Shown here: positions 7,606 through 17,400 of the stretch, piece by piece | Layout of the letters: each line of letters opens with the position of its first letter | How positions within the stretch are numbered: the first letter of the stretch is position 1 | From: Dysosmobacter acutus | Lineage (GTDB): Bacteria; Bacillota; Clostridia; Oscillospirales; Oscillospiraceae | Assembly: GCF_018919205.1 (NCBI RefSeq) | Contig: NZ_JAHLQN010000001.1 | Span: forward strand, 2,666,001 to 2,730,000 | Reading direction: 5' to 3' | Length of the DNA stretch: 64,000 nucleotides | Translations under genes and position numbers: made by a program | The notes under the pieces: generated by a model | Told to the model about the DNA's origin: nothing | Databases searched by the model: none | Seen by the model: the letters and a program-made list of their open reading frames with translations, nothing else

Positions 7606-9528
7606 ATGCTGAGCAAAGCGGAAAAAGACTATGTAATCGACCTGATCGAATCCGGGGCGGAGCTTCCCGAGGACTTCCGCTACAAGCTTTTCCCGGTGGA
7701 GCAAAAGGAGTATGAGCTGGCCTATGCCGGCAAGATGCGCAAGGAGGACCTGCTTGCAAATGACGACGGCTCCTTTCCTGTGCCTTTGCAGGTGGAGAAG
7801 GTCTTCAACGGCCCGGACCACCCCGCGCCCCGGGATGGCTGGAACAATCTGATCGTATTCGGCGATAATCTCCAGCTCCTGAAGACCATCTACAAAAATG
7901 AAGACCCCCTCATCAAAGACAGGCTCAAGGGCCAGGTCAAGCTGATCTACATCGACCCGCCGTTTGCCACCTCCGACGACTTCCAGAGCCGGGATGGGGC
8001 CAAGGCCTATACGGACAAGAAAAAGGGGTCTGAGTTCATCGAATACGTCCGTAAGCGGCTGATTTTGATGCGGGAGATTCTCTCGGATGAGGGCAGTATC
8101 TTCGTCCATCTGGACTGGAAAAAGGCCCATTACATCAAAGTGGTGTTGGATGAGGTGTTCGGCGAGACCAACTTCGTCAACGAGATCGTTTGGCATTACC
8201 CCGACAATTTCCAGGGTAATGTGCGGGGGTTTGCCAACAACCACAACGTGATCTTCTGGTACGCCAAAACCTCCCGCTATACCTCCAACAAGGTGATGAT
8301 TCCCCTGGACAAAACTACCAAGCGGGATAAGCGCATCTGGTCCGCGGAAGAGAAAAAGCTGGTCTCTGCCCGGGACGATTCCGGTAAGCTGATCTACGAG
8401 GACTTTTCGGAGAAGAAGGCCGACGACGTTTGGGACATCGGCCAGAGCTCCACCACCAAGCAGAGCAGTTCGGAGTTTATCGACTACCCCACCCAGAAGC
8501 CGGAGGAGCTGCTGCGCCGCATCGTGCTGGCCGCCTCTGACGAGGGCGACATTGTGCTTGACTGCTTTGCCGGCTCCGGCACCTTGGCGGCCGTGGCGGA
8601 AAAGCTGAACCGCCGGTGGGTGCTGTGCGACATCGGCAAGCTCTCCCACTTCACCTGCCAGCGGCGGATTCTGGAGATTGGAAAGTCCAGGAGCCTGACC
8701 AGTCACGCCAAGACTACGCCGCCCTATAAGCATCCGGCCCGCAGCTTCCTCACCTGCTCCTTAGGCGCCTATGACCTGAAGGCGGCGCTGGACATGGAGT
8801 TCGGCAAGTACAAGGAGTTTGTATCGGGCCTTTTCAACATCGACTTAAAGCCGCACCGGATCGGCGGATATGCCTTTGACGGGAAAAAAGACGGCGACCC
8901 GGTGGTCATCTTTGACTATAACCAGTACAGCGACTCCAACATTGACGACGCCTTTTTGGAAAACATCAGCAGCCACTTAGGCGGCAGAATGGGCGGGAGC
9001 CGGGTCTACATTGTCGCCCCCTCCACCCACCTGGACTACATCACCGACTACGAGGAGGTGGACGGCGTCCGGTACTACTTCCTCAAAATCCCCTACCAGA
9101 CCATCCGGGAGCTGCACCAGAAGGAGTTTCGGAAATTCCGCCAGCCCCGCTCCAAAACCGCCGTCAACGCCGTGGACGAGTCCATCGGATTTTCCTTCAA
9201 CCGCACGCCATCCGCGGAGCGTGACATCACGGTGACGGAGGATCAGATCACCATTGCCATCCGCTCCTTTTCCTCCGATGAGCCCCGCTCCGCCAAAACC
9301 GACGAGGAAAAAGCTCTTTCCGGCTTTGATCTGCTCTCGGCCGTGTTCATCGACAAGCGCTACAACGGCAGCGAGTTCATTATGACGGACTCTGTTTTCC
9401 CCGACGAGATGGAGCGCGGGGGCGATCAGCTTCTGATCCGCCTCAGCCGGTCCGGCGCCGGGGCGCGCATGATGATCGTCTACACGGATATCTTCGGCAA
9501 CGATCTTTCTGAGAGCGTTGCGCTGTAA
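7606..9528 (+). CDS. mod: Type III restriction-modification DNA methyltransferase subunit (Mod)
   Basis: A 640-residue protein. Motif IV IYIDPPF (DPPF at residues 117-120) precedes motif I DCFAGSGT (residues 319-326), the beta-class order of adenine-N6 methyltransferases of type III systems. DEGSIFVHLDWKKAHYIKVVLDEVFG is the conserved segment after motif IV. The C-terminal 300 residues form the Mod-specific region, and the target-recognition domain is probably the variable part around residues 200-280. The frame is open further upstream, but the ATG at 7606 has GGAGG 8 bases before it and starts the family-typical N-terminus. The product would methylate one strand of an asymmetric site and guide Res. 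The res gene begins 12 bases after its stop. Confidence 0.92.
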   Translation: MLSKAEKDYVIDLIESGAELPEDFRYKLFPVEQKEYELAYAGKMRKEDLLANDDGSFPVPLQVEKVFNGPDHPAPRDGWNNLIVFGDNLQLLKTIYKNEDPLIKDRLKGQVKLIYIDPPFATSDDFQSRDGAKAYTDKKKGSEFIEYVRKRLILMREILSDEGSIFVHLDWKKAHYIKVVLDEVFGETNFVNEIVWHYPDNFQGNVRGFANNHNVIFWYAKTSRYTSNKVMIPLDKTTKRDKRIWSAEEKKLVSARDDSGKLIYEDFSEKKADDVWDIGQSSTTKQSSSEFIDYPTQKPEELLRRIVLAASDEGDIVLDCFAGSGTLAAVAEKLNRRWVLCDIGKLSHFTCQRRILEIGKSRSLTSHAKTTPPYKHPARSFLTCSLGAYDLKAALDMEFGKYKEFVSGLFNIDLKPHRIGGYAFDGKKDGDPVVIFDYNQYSDSNIDDAFLENISSHLGGRMGGSRVYIVAPSTHLDYITDYEEVDGVRYYFLKIPYQTIRELHQKEFRKFRQPRSKTAVNAVDESIGFSFNRTPSAERDITVTEDQITIAIRSFSSDEPRSAKTDEEKALSGFDLLSAVFIDKRYNGSEFIMTDSVFPDEMERGGDQLLIRLSRSGAGARMMIVYTDIFGNDLSESVAL

Positions 9529-9540
9529 GGAAGGAACGCA

Positions 9541-11859
9541 ATGAAAGAAGTGAAATCCTTTAAACAGTCGGAGCTGGTCCTGCGGGTCCGCACCGTCTAT
9601 GATACCACCAGGCTGGACCTGGATGCCTGGCTCCCCTTTATCCGGCGGCTGTGCAGCAACCGCCCCTATCAGGAGGAGGCCATCCGGCTGGCCATCCTCT
9701 ACCTGGCCACAGGCAGCTACGGCTCCTTAGGCGATCTGGCCCGGGAGAACTTCCGCGTCAACACCTGCATTCAGGAAAAGTATCTCTCCCTGAATGACTT
9801 CCTGGATTCGCTCCAGATGCGGGACAAGCTCTACGCCACCATCGACCTGGCCACGGGCACCGGAAAATCCTATGTGATGTATGGAATCGCCCAGATCGCC
9901 CTGGGATTGGGGCTGGTGGACCGGGTGCTGGTGCTGTGCCCCTCCCTGACTATTGAATCCGCTCTGACGGAGAAGTTTGAAGCCCTCAGCGGCGACGAGG
10001 GGCTCAAGGCGCTGATCCCCGAGGAGGCCGTTATCAAAAACCCAAGCATTGTGTCGGCGAACGAGACCGTCAAAAAGGGGGCCCTCTGCGTGGAGAACAT
10101 CCACGCCGTCTATGAGGCCACCGGCTCCTCCATCCATGACAGCTTTGCCGGCAAGGGCCGGCGCACCCTTGTTTTAAACGACGAGGCCCACCATCTCTTC
10201 AACAAGCCCTCCGGCAAAACCGCGGAAAGCACCGGCATTAAAAAGTGGAAGGCGTTCCTGCTGGATCCTCAGTACGACTTCCGCTACCTCCTTGGTTTTA
10301 CCGGCACCGCCTACATTGACGACGAATACTTCCCCGACGTCATCTACCGCTACTCCCTGCGCCAGGCCATGGAGGACCGCATCATCAAGAATGTGGACTA
10401 TGTCAGGGAGGACGACAGCAAAGGCGACTACGAGCGGTTCCAGAAGATCTACCAGAACCACCTGGACAATGTTCAGCTCTACCCTCTGGTCAAGCCCATC
10501 TCCATCCTTGTGACCCGGGATATCGCCCACGCCAAACGGCTCCACGAGGACTTTCTTTCCTTCCTCTCCAAGCAGGAAAACAAACCCAAAGAGGCGGTGG
10601 AGGGCAAGGTGCTGATCGTCACCTCCGCCCGGGAGCACAAGGCAAATGTCCGGAAGCTGAAATACGTGGACCAGCGCACGGATCAGACCGAGTGGATCAT
10701 CTCTGTATCCATGCTGACCGAGGGCTGGGATGTGAAAAACGTCTTCCAGATCGTCCCGTGGGAGGACCGGGCGTTTAACTCCAGGCTCCTCATCGCCCAG
10801 GTGCTGGGCCGTGGCCTGCGGGTGCCTCCGGAGCAATTTCAAACCTGGCCCAGGGTCATTGTCTTCAACCACAAAGCCTGGAGCAGCAAGATCAAAAAGC
10901 TTGTGAACGAGGTGCTGGAGGTGGAGGCCCGGGTCAGCAGCGACGTGCTGAGCTCCGGCGAGCGGAGCAAGTACCACTTCACCGTCCGGAACATCGACTA
11001 CTCCACCAAGCAGATCGAGGTGCCCAAAAAGAGCGATTCGGACTCCGTGGATTTCACCAGACTGCTGAGCGAGGGCATTGTCCTGGAATCCCAGTCCGTG
11101 GTGGTGGAAAAGGGCACCACTTATGAGACCGTATTTAGCGGCAGCTCCCACGAGCGCAACTATGCCATCCGAAACGTCACCTGGACCATCGGCGAGGTGG
11201 TTGACAAGCTTTACGATGAGTTCAAAATGCGGGAGTGGGAGGGCAAGACGCTGCGCTTGGGCGACGAGGAGTACACCCAAAACCGCTTGCCGCCCCGGGA
11301 GGTTATTGAGCGGATCATCCGGCTGTCCATGGAAAAGAGGGGAAACCGGGGCGATGTGCTGGTGGAGAAAAACGCCCATAAGATTCTCTCCGCCTTTACG
11401 CCGCTGCTGCGGAAAAAGTCCAAATCCGTGGTCTCCAAGTCCGTGGCCGGCAGCATCCGGGACATCTCCACCGCCAGTCTGCGCAAGCAGTCCGCCAGCG
11501 TGGGCATGCTGCGCCAGGACAGGACCGTCTACCTGACAAACAACTGGGAAAACGAGATCACCGACGAGGAGCAGCGCGCTGTGATTGATGAGGTCCTGGA
11601 CGACGAGACCTTCCCCGTGTCCGCCTACCGCAGGGACATCGACTACTGCCTTTTCAAAACCCCCGTCACCACCGTGCTGGCCTATTCCAAGCCGGAGCGG
11701 CAATTTGTGGACCGTCTGCTGAAGCGGGAAAACGCGGCCCTTCTCACCGCCTGGGTCAAGTCCCGGGACCGGAACTTCTATGAGATCGAATACAGCTCTC
11801 CGGGAAATCCAAGACCAGAAAGTACTACCACGGCCAGTTCAACCCGGATTTCTTCCTGA
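9541..11859 (+). CDS. res: Type III restriction subunit (Res), motor part; frame breaks before the nuclease domain
   Basis: A 772-codon frame carrying an SF2 helicase/translocase motor: Walker A GTGKS at residues 106-110, DEAH at 214-217, and motif VI QVLGRGLRVP near residue 420. Full-length Res proteins continue into a PD-(D/E)xK nuclease. Here the family-like sequence ends at about residue 755 and is followed by 17 unrelated residues and a stop; the nuclease continues in the -1 frame (see 11808-12143). The junction reads G GGA AAT at 11802-11808, an X XXY YYZ heptamer in the correct phase for -1 slippage; equally, restoring one A in the AAA run would rebuild a continuous gene. Without fusion the protein can translocate but not cleave. 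Ribosome site AAGGAA lies just upstream of the ATG. Confidence 0.88.
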   Translation: MKEVKSFKQSELVLRVRTVYDTTRLDLDAWLPFIRRLCSNRPYQEEAIRLAILYLATGSYGSLGDLARENFRVNTCIQEKYLSLNDFLDSLQMRDKLYATIDLATGTGKSYVMYGIAQIALGLGLVDRVLVLCPSLTIESALTEKFEALSGDEGLKALIPEEAVIKNPSIVSANETVKKGALCVENIHAVYEATGSSIHDSFAGKGRRTLVLNDEAHHLFNKPSGKTAESTGIKKWKAFLLDPQYDFRYLLGFTGTAYIDDEYFPDVIYRYSLRQAMEDRIIKNVDYVREDDSKGDYERFQKIYQNHLDNVQLYPLVKPISILVTRDIAHAKRLHEDFLSFLSKQENKPKEAVEGKVLIVTSAREHKANVRKLKYVDQRTDQTEWIISVSMLTEGWDVKNVFQIVPWEDRAFNSRLLIAQVLGRGLRVPPEQFQTWPRVIVFNHKAWSSKIKKLVNEVLEVEARVSSDVLSSGERSKYHFTVRNIDYSTKQIEVPKKSDSDSVDFTRLLSEGIVLESQSVVVEKGTTYETVFSGSSHERNYAIRNVTWTIGEVVDKLYDEFKMREWEGKTLRLGDEEYTQNRLPPREVIERIIRLSMEKRGNRGDVLVEKNAHKILSAFTPLLRKKSKSVVSKSVAGSIRDISTASLRKQSASVGMLRQDRTVYLTNNWENEITDEEQRAVIDEVLDDETFPVSAYRRDIDYCLFKTPVTTVLAYSKPERQFVDRLLKRENAALLTAWVKSRDRNFYEIEYSSPGNPRPESTTTASSTRISS
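11802..11808 (+). promoter_or_regulatory. Possible -1 frameshift heptamer or single-base deletion site
   Basis: GGGAAAT is read as G GGA AAT in the Res frame. Slippage by -1 leads directly into TCC AAG ACC AGA AAG and the nuclease-domain frame. I see no strong downstream stem-loop, which argues for mutation or sequencing error over programmed frameshifting. Confidence 0.4.
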
Positions 11860-12143
11860 AAACGGAACGGGACAACATTACCTACTATCTGGTGGTGGAG
11901 ACCAAGATGGATCGGGACGACAGCTCGGAGAATAAGGCCAAATACCGTTACGCCCTCCAGCACTTTGAGGAGCTGAACCGGCGCATGGAGGAGTTGGGAG
12001 AGCCGGAGCGGTATATTTTCCACTTCCTCTCCCCCAACGGATACGCCGCCTTCTTCGATCACCTGCGCAGCGGAAGCCTCCTGGAGGGCCGCTTCCGCTG
12101 CGAATTGGAGAACCTGCTGGAGGTTTCCGACGAAACGGACTGA
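11808..12143 (+). pseudogene. Res C-terminal nuclease domain, in the -1 frame
   Basis: 111 codons that continue Res in another frame. The sequence FNPDFFL followed 16 residues later by VVETK is the PD...(D/E)xK nuclease signature of type III Res subunits, and the YIFHFLSPNGYAAFFDHL segment is typical of the Res C-terminus. There is no start codon or ribosome site at the beginning; the first ATG (11898) lies after the catalytic residues, so independent translation would not give a complete nuclease. It is either expressed through frameshifting or is a dead fragment of res. Confidence 0.75.
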
Positions 12144-12323
12144 TCCGATTTTGATCGATTGTCTTTGGCCCTTGATTCTTCCGGACAGCTTTCCTCTGTC
12201 AAACCAATCCATGCGGCTGTAAGGCGCCTGAATCCCCGCGCCGCTGAAGGCCGCTGAATGAACGCGTCTCCGCCGGGCGGCGCGTTCTCTCTTTTTTACC
12301 AAATCATTTAAACGGAGGTCCCC
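12144..12323 (+). other. Intergenic region after the R-M locus
   Basis: 180 bases without a recognisable gene. A GC-rich inverted repeat near 12265-12285 (around CGCCGGGCGGCG, followed by TCTCTTTTTT) may terminate the R-M transcript. Confidence 0.4.
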
Positions 12324-12962
12324 ATGAAACAGTGGATCGATCAATACTGTGCCGCCGTGAAAGCCGCCTTTCCCTGTCGGATCGTCTGCATCGGCCTCCA
12401 GGGCAGCTGGGGACGGGGAGAGGCTACCGCGTCAAGCGACATTGACATGGTGCTGATTCTTGACCGCATGGATGCCGGGGACATGCTCCGCTACCGGCAG
12501 GCCGTGGCCGCCCTTCCCCGCCGGGAGCTGCTGTGCGGCTTTGTGGGCGGAAACGAGGAGCTTCTTGGCTGGGAGGCGGGAGACCTCTGCTCCCTCTATC
12601 TGGACACCACCCCCCTCTTAGGGGATTTGGCGTTCCTTCGCGGCCGGATCGACGCGGACGCCCTGCGGCGCGGCGTGCTGTCCGGGGCCTGCGCCATCTA
12701 TCACGCCTGCGCCCACAATCTCATACATGCGCAGAGCGTACAGCATCTGGCCGCGGTGCAGAAATCCGCTTTTTTCACCCTCCGCCTCCACCATTGCCTG
12801 AAGACCGGACAGCTGATCCGCCGCCGAAGTCAGCTGCTTGAACTGCTCTCCCCGGAGGAGCGGCTCCTGCTTGAGACCCCGCCAGACCGGTTGGAGGAGC
12901 TCTCAGCCAGACTGATCACGTGGAGCGGCGGTCTGATCCGCTCCGCGCGCCACACGGGCTGA
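12324..12962 (+). CDS. Nucleotidyltransferase-fold protein
   Basis: A 212-residue protein with the minimal nucleotidyltransferase signature: GSWGRGEATASSDIDMVLIL, giving the GS...DxD pair at about residues 30-50. A later acidic residue and a helical C-terminal half (residues 120-210) resemble aminoglycoside- or kanamycin-type nucleotidyltransferases and MNT-like antitoxin proteins. The substrate is unknown. It has an independent ribosome site (GGAGGT 6 bases before ATG). No HEPN partner gene is adjacent, so a toxin-antitoxin role is not supported. Confidence 0.75.
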   Translation: MKQWIDQYCAAVKAAFPCRIVCIGLQGSWGRGEATASSDIDMVLILDRMDAGDMLRYRQAVAALPRRELLCGFVGGNEELLGWEAGDLCSLYLDTTPLLGDLAFLRGRIDADALRRGVLSGACAIYHACAHNLIHAQSVQHLAAVQKSAFFTLRLHHCLKTGQLIRRRSQLLELLSPEERLLLETPPDRLEELSARLITWSGGLIRSARHTG

Positions 12963-13048
12963 AGTCCATACACGCCCCCGGCAAAACCGGGAACATGCGT
13001 GCAAAAACAATCGTTTACGCCATCTCAAAAGAGAAAGGACTAACCCCC

Positions 13049-13528
13049 ATGACCTATCAATGCACCCTCCTTGCCGTGGAGGATCTGGAAAAATCCAAGG
13101 AGTTTTACTGCGGCCTGTTGGGGATGACGGTCACCGCCGATTTCGGCGCCAATGTGACGCTTTCCAACCGTCTGACTCTTCAGACAATGGGCACGTGGCG
13201 GGAGTTCCTACGGGGCCGGGATATCCTGACCGGCCACAACGCCGGGGAGCTCTATTTTGAGGAGGAGGAGTTCGACCGCTTTCTGCTCCGCCTCCAGCCC
13301 TGTCCCAACTATGTCCATCCGCCCCACGAACACGCCTGGGGCCAGCGGGTGGTGCGCATCTATGACCCGGACCGGAATATTGTGGAGGTGGGCGAGCCTC
13401 TGTCCGCTGTGGCCCGCCGCTTTCTGGACTCCGGCATGTGTGTCGGTCAGGTCGCTGAGCGGATGGATGTGCCGCCGGACTATGTCCGCCGTCTGATCGC
13501 GCCGCTCCCGGACCGTCAGGCGGAGTAG
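13049..13528 (+). CDS. VOC (glyoxalase/bleomycin-resistance) superfamily protein
   Basis: A 159-residue protein with one VOC fold: CTLLAVEDLEKSKEFYCGLLGM at the N-terminus and RVVRIYDPDRNIVEVGE at the end of the second module, with metal-binding positions plausible at Glu residues. The last 35 residues form an extra helical tail (GQVAERMDVPPDYVRRLI) that resembles a small DNA-binding or protein-binding helix. The frame is open back to 12920, but the ATG at 13049 has GAGAAAGGA upstream and begins the domain. The next gene starts 4 bases after its stop, so the pair is co-transcribed. Confidence 0.8.
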   Translation: MTYQCTLLAVEDLEKSKEFYCGLLGMTVTADFGANVTLSNRLTLQTMGTWREFLRGRDILTGHNAGELYFEEEEFDRFLLRLQPCPNYVHPPHEHAWGQRVVRIYDPDRNIVEVGEPLSAVARRFLDSGMCVGQVAERMDVPPDYVRRLIAPLPDRQAE

Positions 13529-13531
13529 GCT

Positions 13532-14401
13532 ATGCACGATTTACAGGCCAAAGCCATCCTCTCAGCGGGCAACGGGATGAACCTCTACCGGGGCTGTACC
13601 CACGGCTGCATCTACTGCGACTCCCGCAGCGCATGCTATCAGATGGACCACGACTTTGAGGACGTGGCCGTGAAGCGGAACGCCCCGGAGCTGTTGGAGG
13701 CCGCGCTTCGCCGCAAGCGCAGCCGCTGCATGATCGCCACCGGCGCCATGTCCGACCCCTATCTGCCGCTGGAGAAAACGGAGCGGCTGACCCGTCGCTG
13801 CCTTGAACTGATCGACCGGTATGACTTCGGTGCCACGCTGCTCACCAAATCGGACCTGGTTCTGCGGGATCTGGACCTGCTGCGCAGCATCCAGTCCAAG
13901 ACCAAATGCGTGGTTCAGATGACGCTGACCACCTGCGATGAAGCCTTGTGCAGCATCGTGGAGCCCCGCGTTTGCACCACGTCCAGGCGGGTGGAGGTTC
14001 TTTTTCGGCTGCAGGACGAGGGAATTCCCACCGTGGTGTGGCTGTGCCCCTTCCTCCCGTTTTTAAACGACACGGAGGAAAATCTCCGCGGCCTTCTGGA
14101 GCGCTGCTTTGAGGCCCGGGTGGTGGGGATCGTGTGCTTCGGCATGGGTCTCACGCTGCGCTCCGGAAACCGGGAGTACTTTTACAGCAGGCTGGACGCC
14201 GACTTTCCCGGTCTGCGGCAGCGCTATGAACGCGCCTTCGGCAACAGCTATTTCTGCCCCAGTCCCCGCCACGACCCTTTGATGCGGCTTTTCCACGCGG
14301 AGTGCGCTGTACGCGGCGTGCTCCACACACCGCAGAGCGTCTTTCAATACCTCCGCCGCTTTGAGGATAAGCGGGAGCAATCCCAGACGCGGCTTTTTTG
14401 A
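13532..14401 (+). CDS. Radical SAM protein of the SPL/Rv2578c type
   Basis: A 289-residue radical SAM enzyme. GCTHGCIYC near residue 22 gives the CxxxCxxC motif for the [4Fe-4S] cluster that cleaves S-adenosylmethionine. GAMSDPYLPLEKTERLTRRCLE is typical of the SPL family Rv2578c group, which is distinct from true spore photoproduct lyase. The reaction is unknown. The ATG lies 3 bases after the stop of the VOC gene, so translation is likely coupled. Confidence 0.85.
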   Translation: MHDLQAKAILSAGNGMNLYRGCTHGCIYCDSRSACYQMDHDFEDVAVKRNAPELLEAALRRKRSRCMIATGAMSDPYLPLEKTERLTRRCLELIDRYDFGATLLTKSDLVLRDLDLLRSIQSKTKCVVQMTLTTCDEALCSIVEPRVCTTSRRVEVLFRLQDEGIPTVVWLCPFLPFLNDTEENLRGLLERCFEARVVGIVCFGMGLTLRSGNREYFYSRLDADFPGLRQRYERAFGNSYFCPSPRHDPLMRLFHAECAVRGVLHTPQSVFQYLRRFEDKREQSQTRLF

Positions 14402-14419
14402 GTCTGATTTCCACCCGGC

Positions 14420-14454
14420 AAAAAAGAGGGAGGACAAAGTCCTCCCTCTTTTTC
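14420..14454. terminator. Bidirectional terminator
   Basis: Arms AAAAAGAGGGAGGAC and GTCCTCCCTCTTTTT face each other between two convergent genes, with A- and T-runs on both sides. Confidence 0.85.
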
Positions 14455-14458
14455 ATAT

Positions 14459-17400
14459 TTATTTTTTCTCCCGCTCGCCCAGGCGGTCCATGGCCCGCTT
14501 GCGCATCAGAAACACATACAGCAGTTTGGACAAAAACGCCAGCATATTGATCTGCTCCTGGGTCCAGAGCCGGTGTAGGGCGCAGTCGTCAAACCCCACA
14601 AATCCGCGGAATTCTCCGTTTTCAATAACGGCGCACTGCAGCACGGAGAAAACACCCTGTCTCCCCAGCTCCTCCCGCTGGCCCTTCGGCAGCTTCTTGA
14701 TATCCGGACAGTAAAACACGCCGCCCTCGGTGAAGTTGTCCCGATAGTCTGAATCCCCCTCCACATAGGGGTAGTTTTGCAGCTGTTCCTTCTCCGGGTG
14801 GATTCCCTCGTTGCACCATTCATATGTATTGCAGCAGTGGAGCCCATCGCCGATACTATCAAAAATATACACCCTGCTCACATTAAACGTCCGGCCCACC
14901 GTCTCAAGGATGGAATTCACCGCACCGTCCAAGTCGGCGGCGTTGTACAGCTTCTCAAACGCGCCTGAGATCAGGCGGTCCAGGTTGACGCCGGAGTATC
15001 CCTCCGAATCGATGCGGGTGCGGGCCGCCAGAGGCTCATGGACGCCAGGCCATGTCGGCATGGCGTCGCTGTATTCCTGCCAGCAGTTTTTCCCCGCGGC
15101 CTTTGCTCGGTAAAGCGCCTGATCGGCATGGCCGAAAAGTGTGTCAAAGTCCTCGCCGTCTCCGGGAAAATAGGCGATTCCAATGCTGTAGGACAGCCGG
15201 ACATCCCTGGTCTCCTCCTGCATCAGGGAACGGATGGAATCGATGATCTTCTGGGCCCGGGTCTGGGCCACCTCCTTGGAGGGAAGGGAGGGCATAAAGG
15301 CCAAAAATTCGTCTCCGCCGATGCGGGCCAGCACATCTCCCTCCCGGAACAGCCCTGTGACCCGCTCGGCCATCCGGGCCAGCACCGCATCGCCGAACAT
15401 GTGGCCAAACCGGTCGTTGACCTGCTTAAAATCGTCCACATCGATGATCAGCATGGCCGAGCTGTCCGTGGGCTCGCTGTGGTCAATGCACCACTCCACC
15501 CGTTTGCGGCCGGCCTCTTTGTTGTAGAGCTTGGTCAGCGTGTCCCGTTCCGCCCGGTCCATCAGCTTTTGGGTTGCCCGCTTCTCATTGTCGATATCGG
15601 TCAGAACGCCCACCACCTTGACCGGGTGATGCTTGGCATCCAGCTGTGTGGTGGCCCGAACCCGGCACCAGCGGTACCGTCCGTTGGCCTCGGCAAAGCG
15701 CAGCTCCGCCTGAATGTACCCCTCTCCGGAACAGGCCGCCTGAACCAGATTGGATATCTGCTGGGCGTCGTCGGGGTGGATGTGGGAGACCACAGGCAGC
15801 ATTCGGCTGGCGTCCCGGGTGATGGGCTGGTAGCCAAAGCGCTTCTCCCAGTTGGAGGAGACCATCAGGCTGTCGGTGGCCACATCCCATTCAAAGATGA
15901 TGTCGTTGCTCTGGTTGAGAATGATCTCATGGCGCTCCAGCGAAAGCCTCAGCTCCTCCTGGTACTGCTTGGATTTGGTGATGTCCAGCAAGATGGAGTA
16001 AAAGCATTCATTGCCATCCTCGTCCACCGCAAGCAGGCAGTGGTCCAAAACCCAGATCAGCGACCCGTCCTTCCGCACCAGCCGGTATTCGCCCTTATAG
16101 ACCCTGCCGCTGTTGAGCTGCCCTTTCACCTGGGCGGCCATGGGTTCCCGGTCAGGCTCGTACAACAGCTCCATGTAGCGGTTATGGAACCGGTCCGCAA
16201 GCTCCTCATTCGTATATCCCACCAGATCCAAGAGCCCCTGGTTGAAGTGGAGCAGCGTGAACCACTTGTCATTTTCACACTGGTAGATGCCCTCCAGCAG
16301 GGAGTCGTAGATCTGATTCTGGGTGAATCTTATCTGGGTGTGGTCGCTCCGGCTTCCTTCCGCCCTGCGCCAGATAATCAGTCCCTTGCGCTGACGGGGG
16401 CTGTTCAGGTCCACCCGGACCAGCGTCGCCTCATACCAGTCGTAGCTCCCGGTGAGGCGGTTGAAAACCCGGTACTTTCTGGTCCGTTTCATTCTCCCCT
16501 CTGTAAAGAACTCCCGGCCATAGGGCCCAAGAATCTCCAGCACCATATCCCGGTCGTCGGGGTGTACCGCCGATTGGGCAAAGGCGCTGATGGAATCCTC
16601 AAACTGGGCGCCGGAGCGCAGTGAGGCAAAACTGTCGTCCGCAAGATACACCACATGATAGACGCCTGTGTTGAAATCCACCTCCATCACCGTGGACCCA
16701 AGATACCGCAGCAGGGAAAAATACTTCAGCTGCCCCTGCTCCAGCGTGTTGATCTCCGTGGTGAACTGATGTCCCTTCGGCGAGGCCATCATACCCCCCG
16801 AGGTCTCGGCGGGCCGGCCGTCGGCATATTCCCGGGAAAGCCGGGCAAAGGCGGCCTGGGCATTTTTAAAGCATTCCAGCAGACGCGGCGAAAACGCGCC
16901 GCATTCGCCGTTGATGATCATGGTAAAGGCCTGGGCCGGGGGAATGGCCTTTTTATAGACCCGGTCCGTGGTCAGCGCGTCATAGCAGTCGGCAATAGCC
17001 ACCACCTGAGCACAGATGGGGATGCTGTCGCCCTTCAGCCCGTCCGGATAGCCCCTGCCGTCCCAGCGCTCATGGTGGTAGCGGCAGATGTTGTAGGCGT
17101 ACCTGAGGTATTCCCTGTCCTGCATCCGGTCCAGACCGGCCAGAATCTCGCAGCCTTTGGTGGTGTGGGTCTTCATCACCTCGAACTCCTCCGGACTCAG
17201 GCGGCCCGGCTTATTCAAAATTGAATCCGGAATGGCGATCTTCCCGATGTCGTGCATGGAGGCCGCGTCGGCAATGATGGCGATCTCCCGGTCATGGAGA
17301 TCATATTCCTGATAGCTTCTGGCCACGTCCTCCAACAGAATTTTGGTGAAAAGGCGAATCCGGCGGATGTGCTGCCCGGACTCCAGGCTGCGGGACTCAA

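Noticed and set aside
7525..8733. 402-codon minus-strand frame opposite mod
   Set aside because: Shadow of the methyltransferase gene.
10174..11703. 509-codon minus-strand frame opposite res
   Set aside because: Antisense shadow; the plus strand has all helicase motifs.
12324..12962. MNT/HEPN toxin-antitoxin pair
   Set aside because: The nucleotidyltransferase has no neighbouring HEPN-domain gene; the next gene is a VOC protein with its own ribosome site.
15038..16624. 528-codon plus-strand frame opposite the response regulator
   Set aside because: Lies inside a gene with five clear domains on the other strand; it has no motif or ribosome site.
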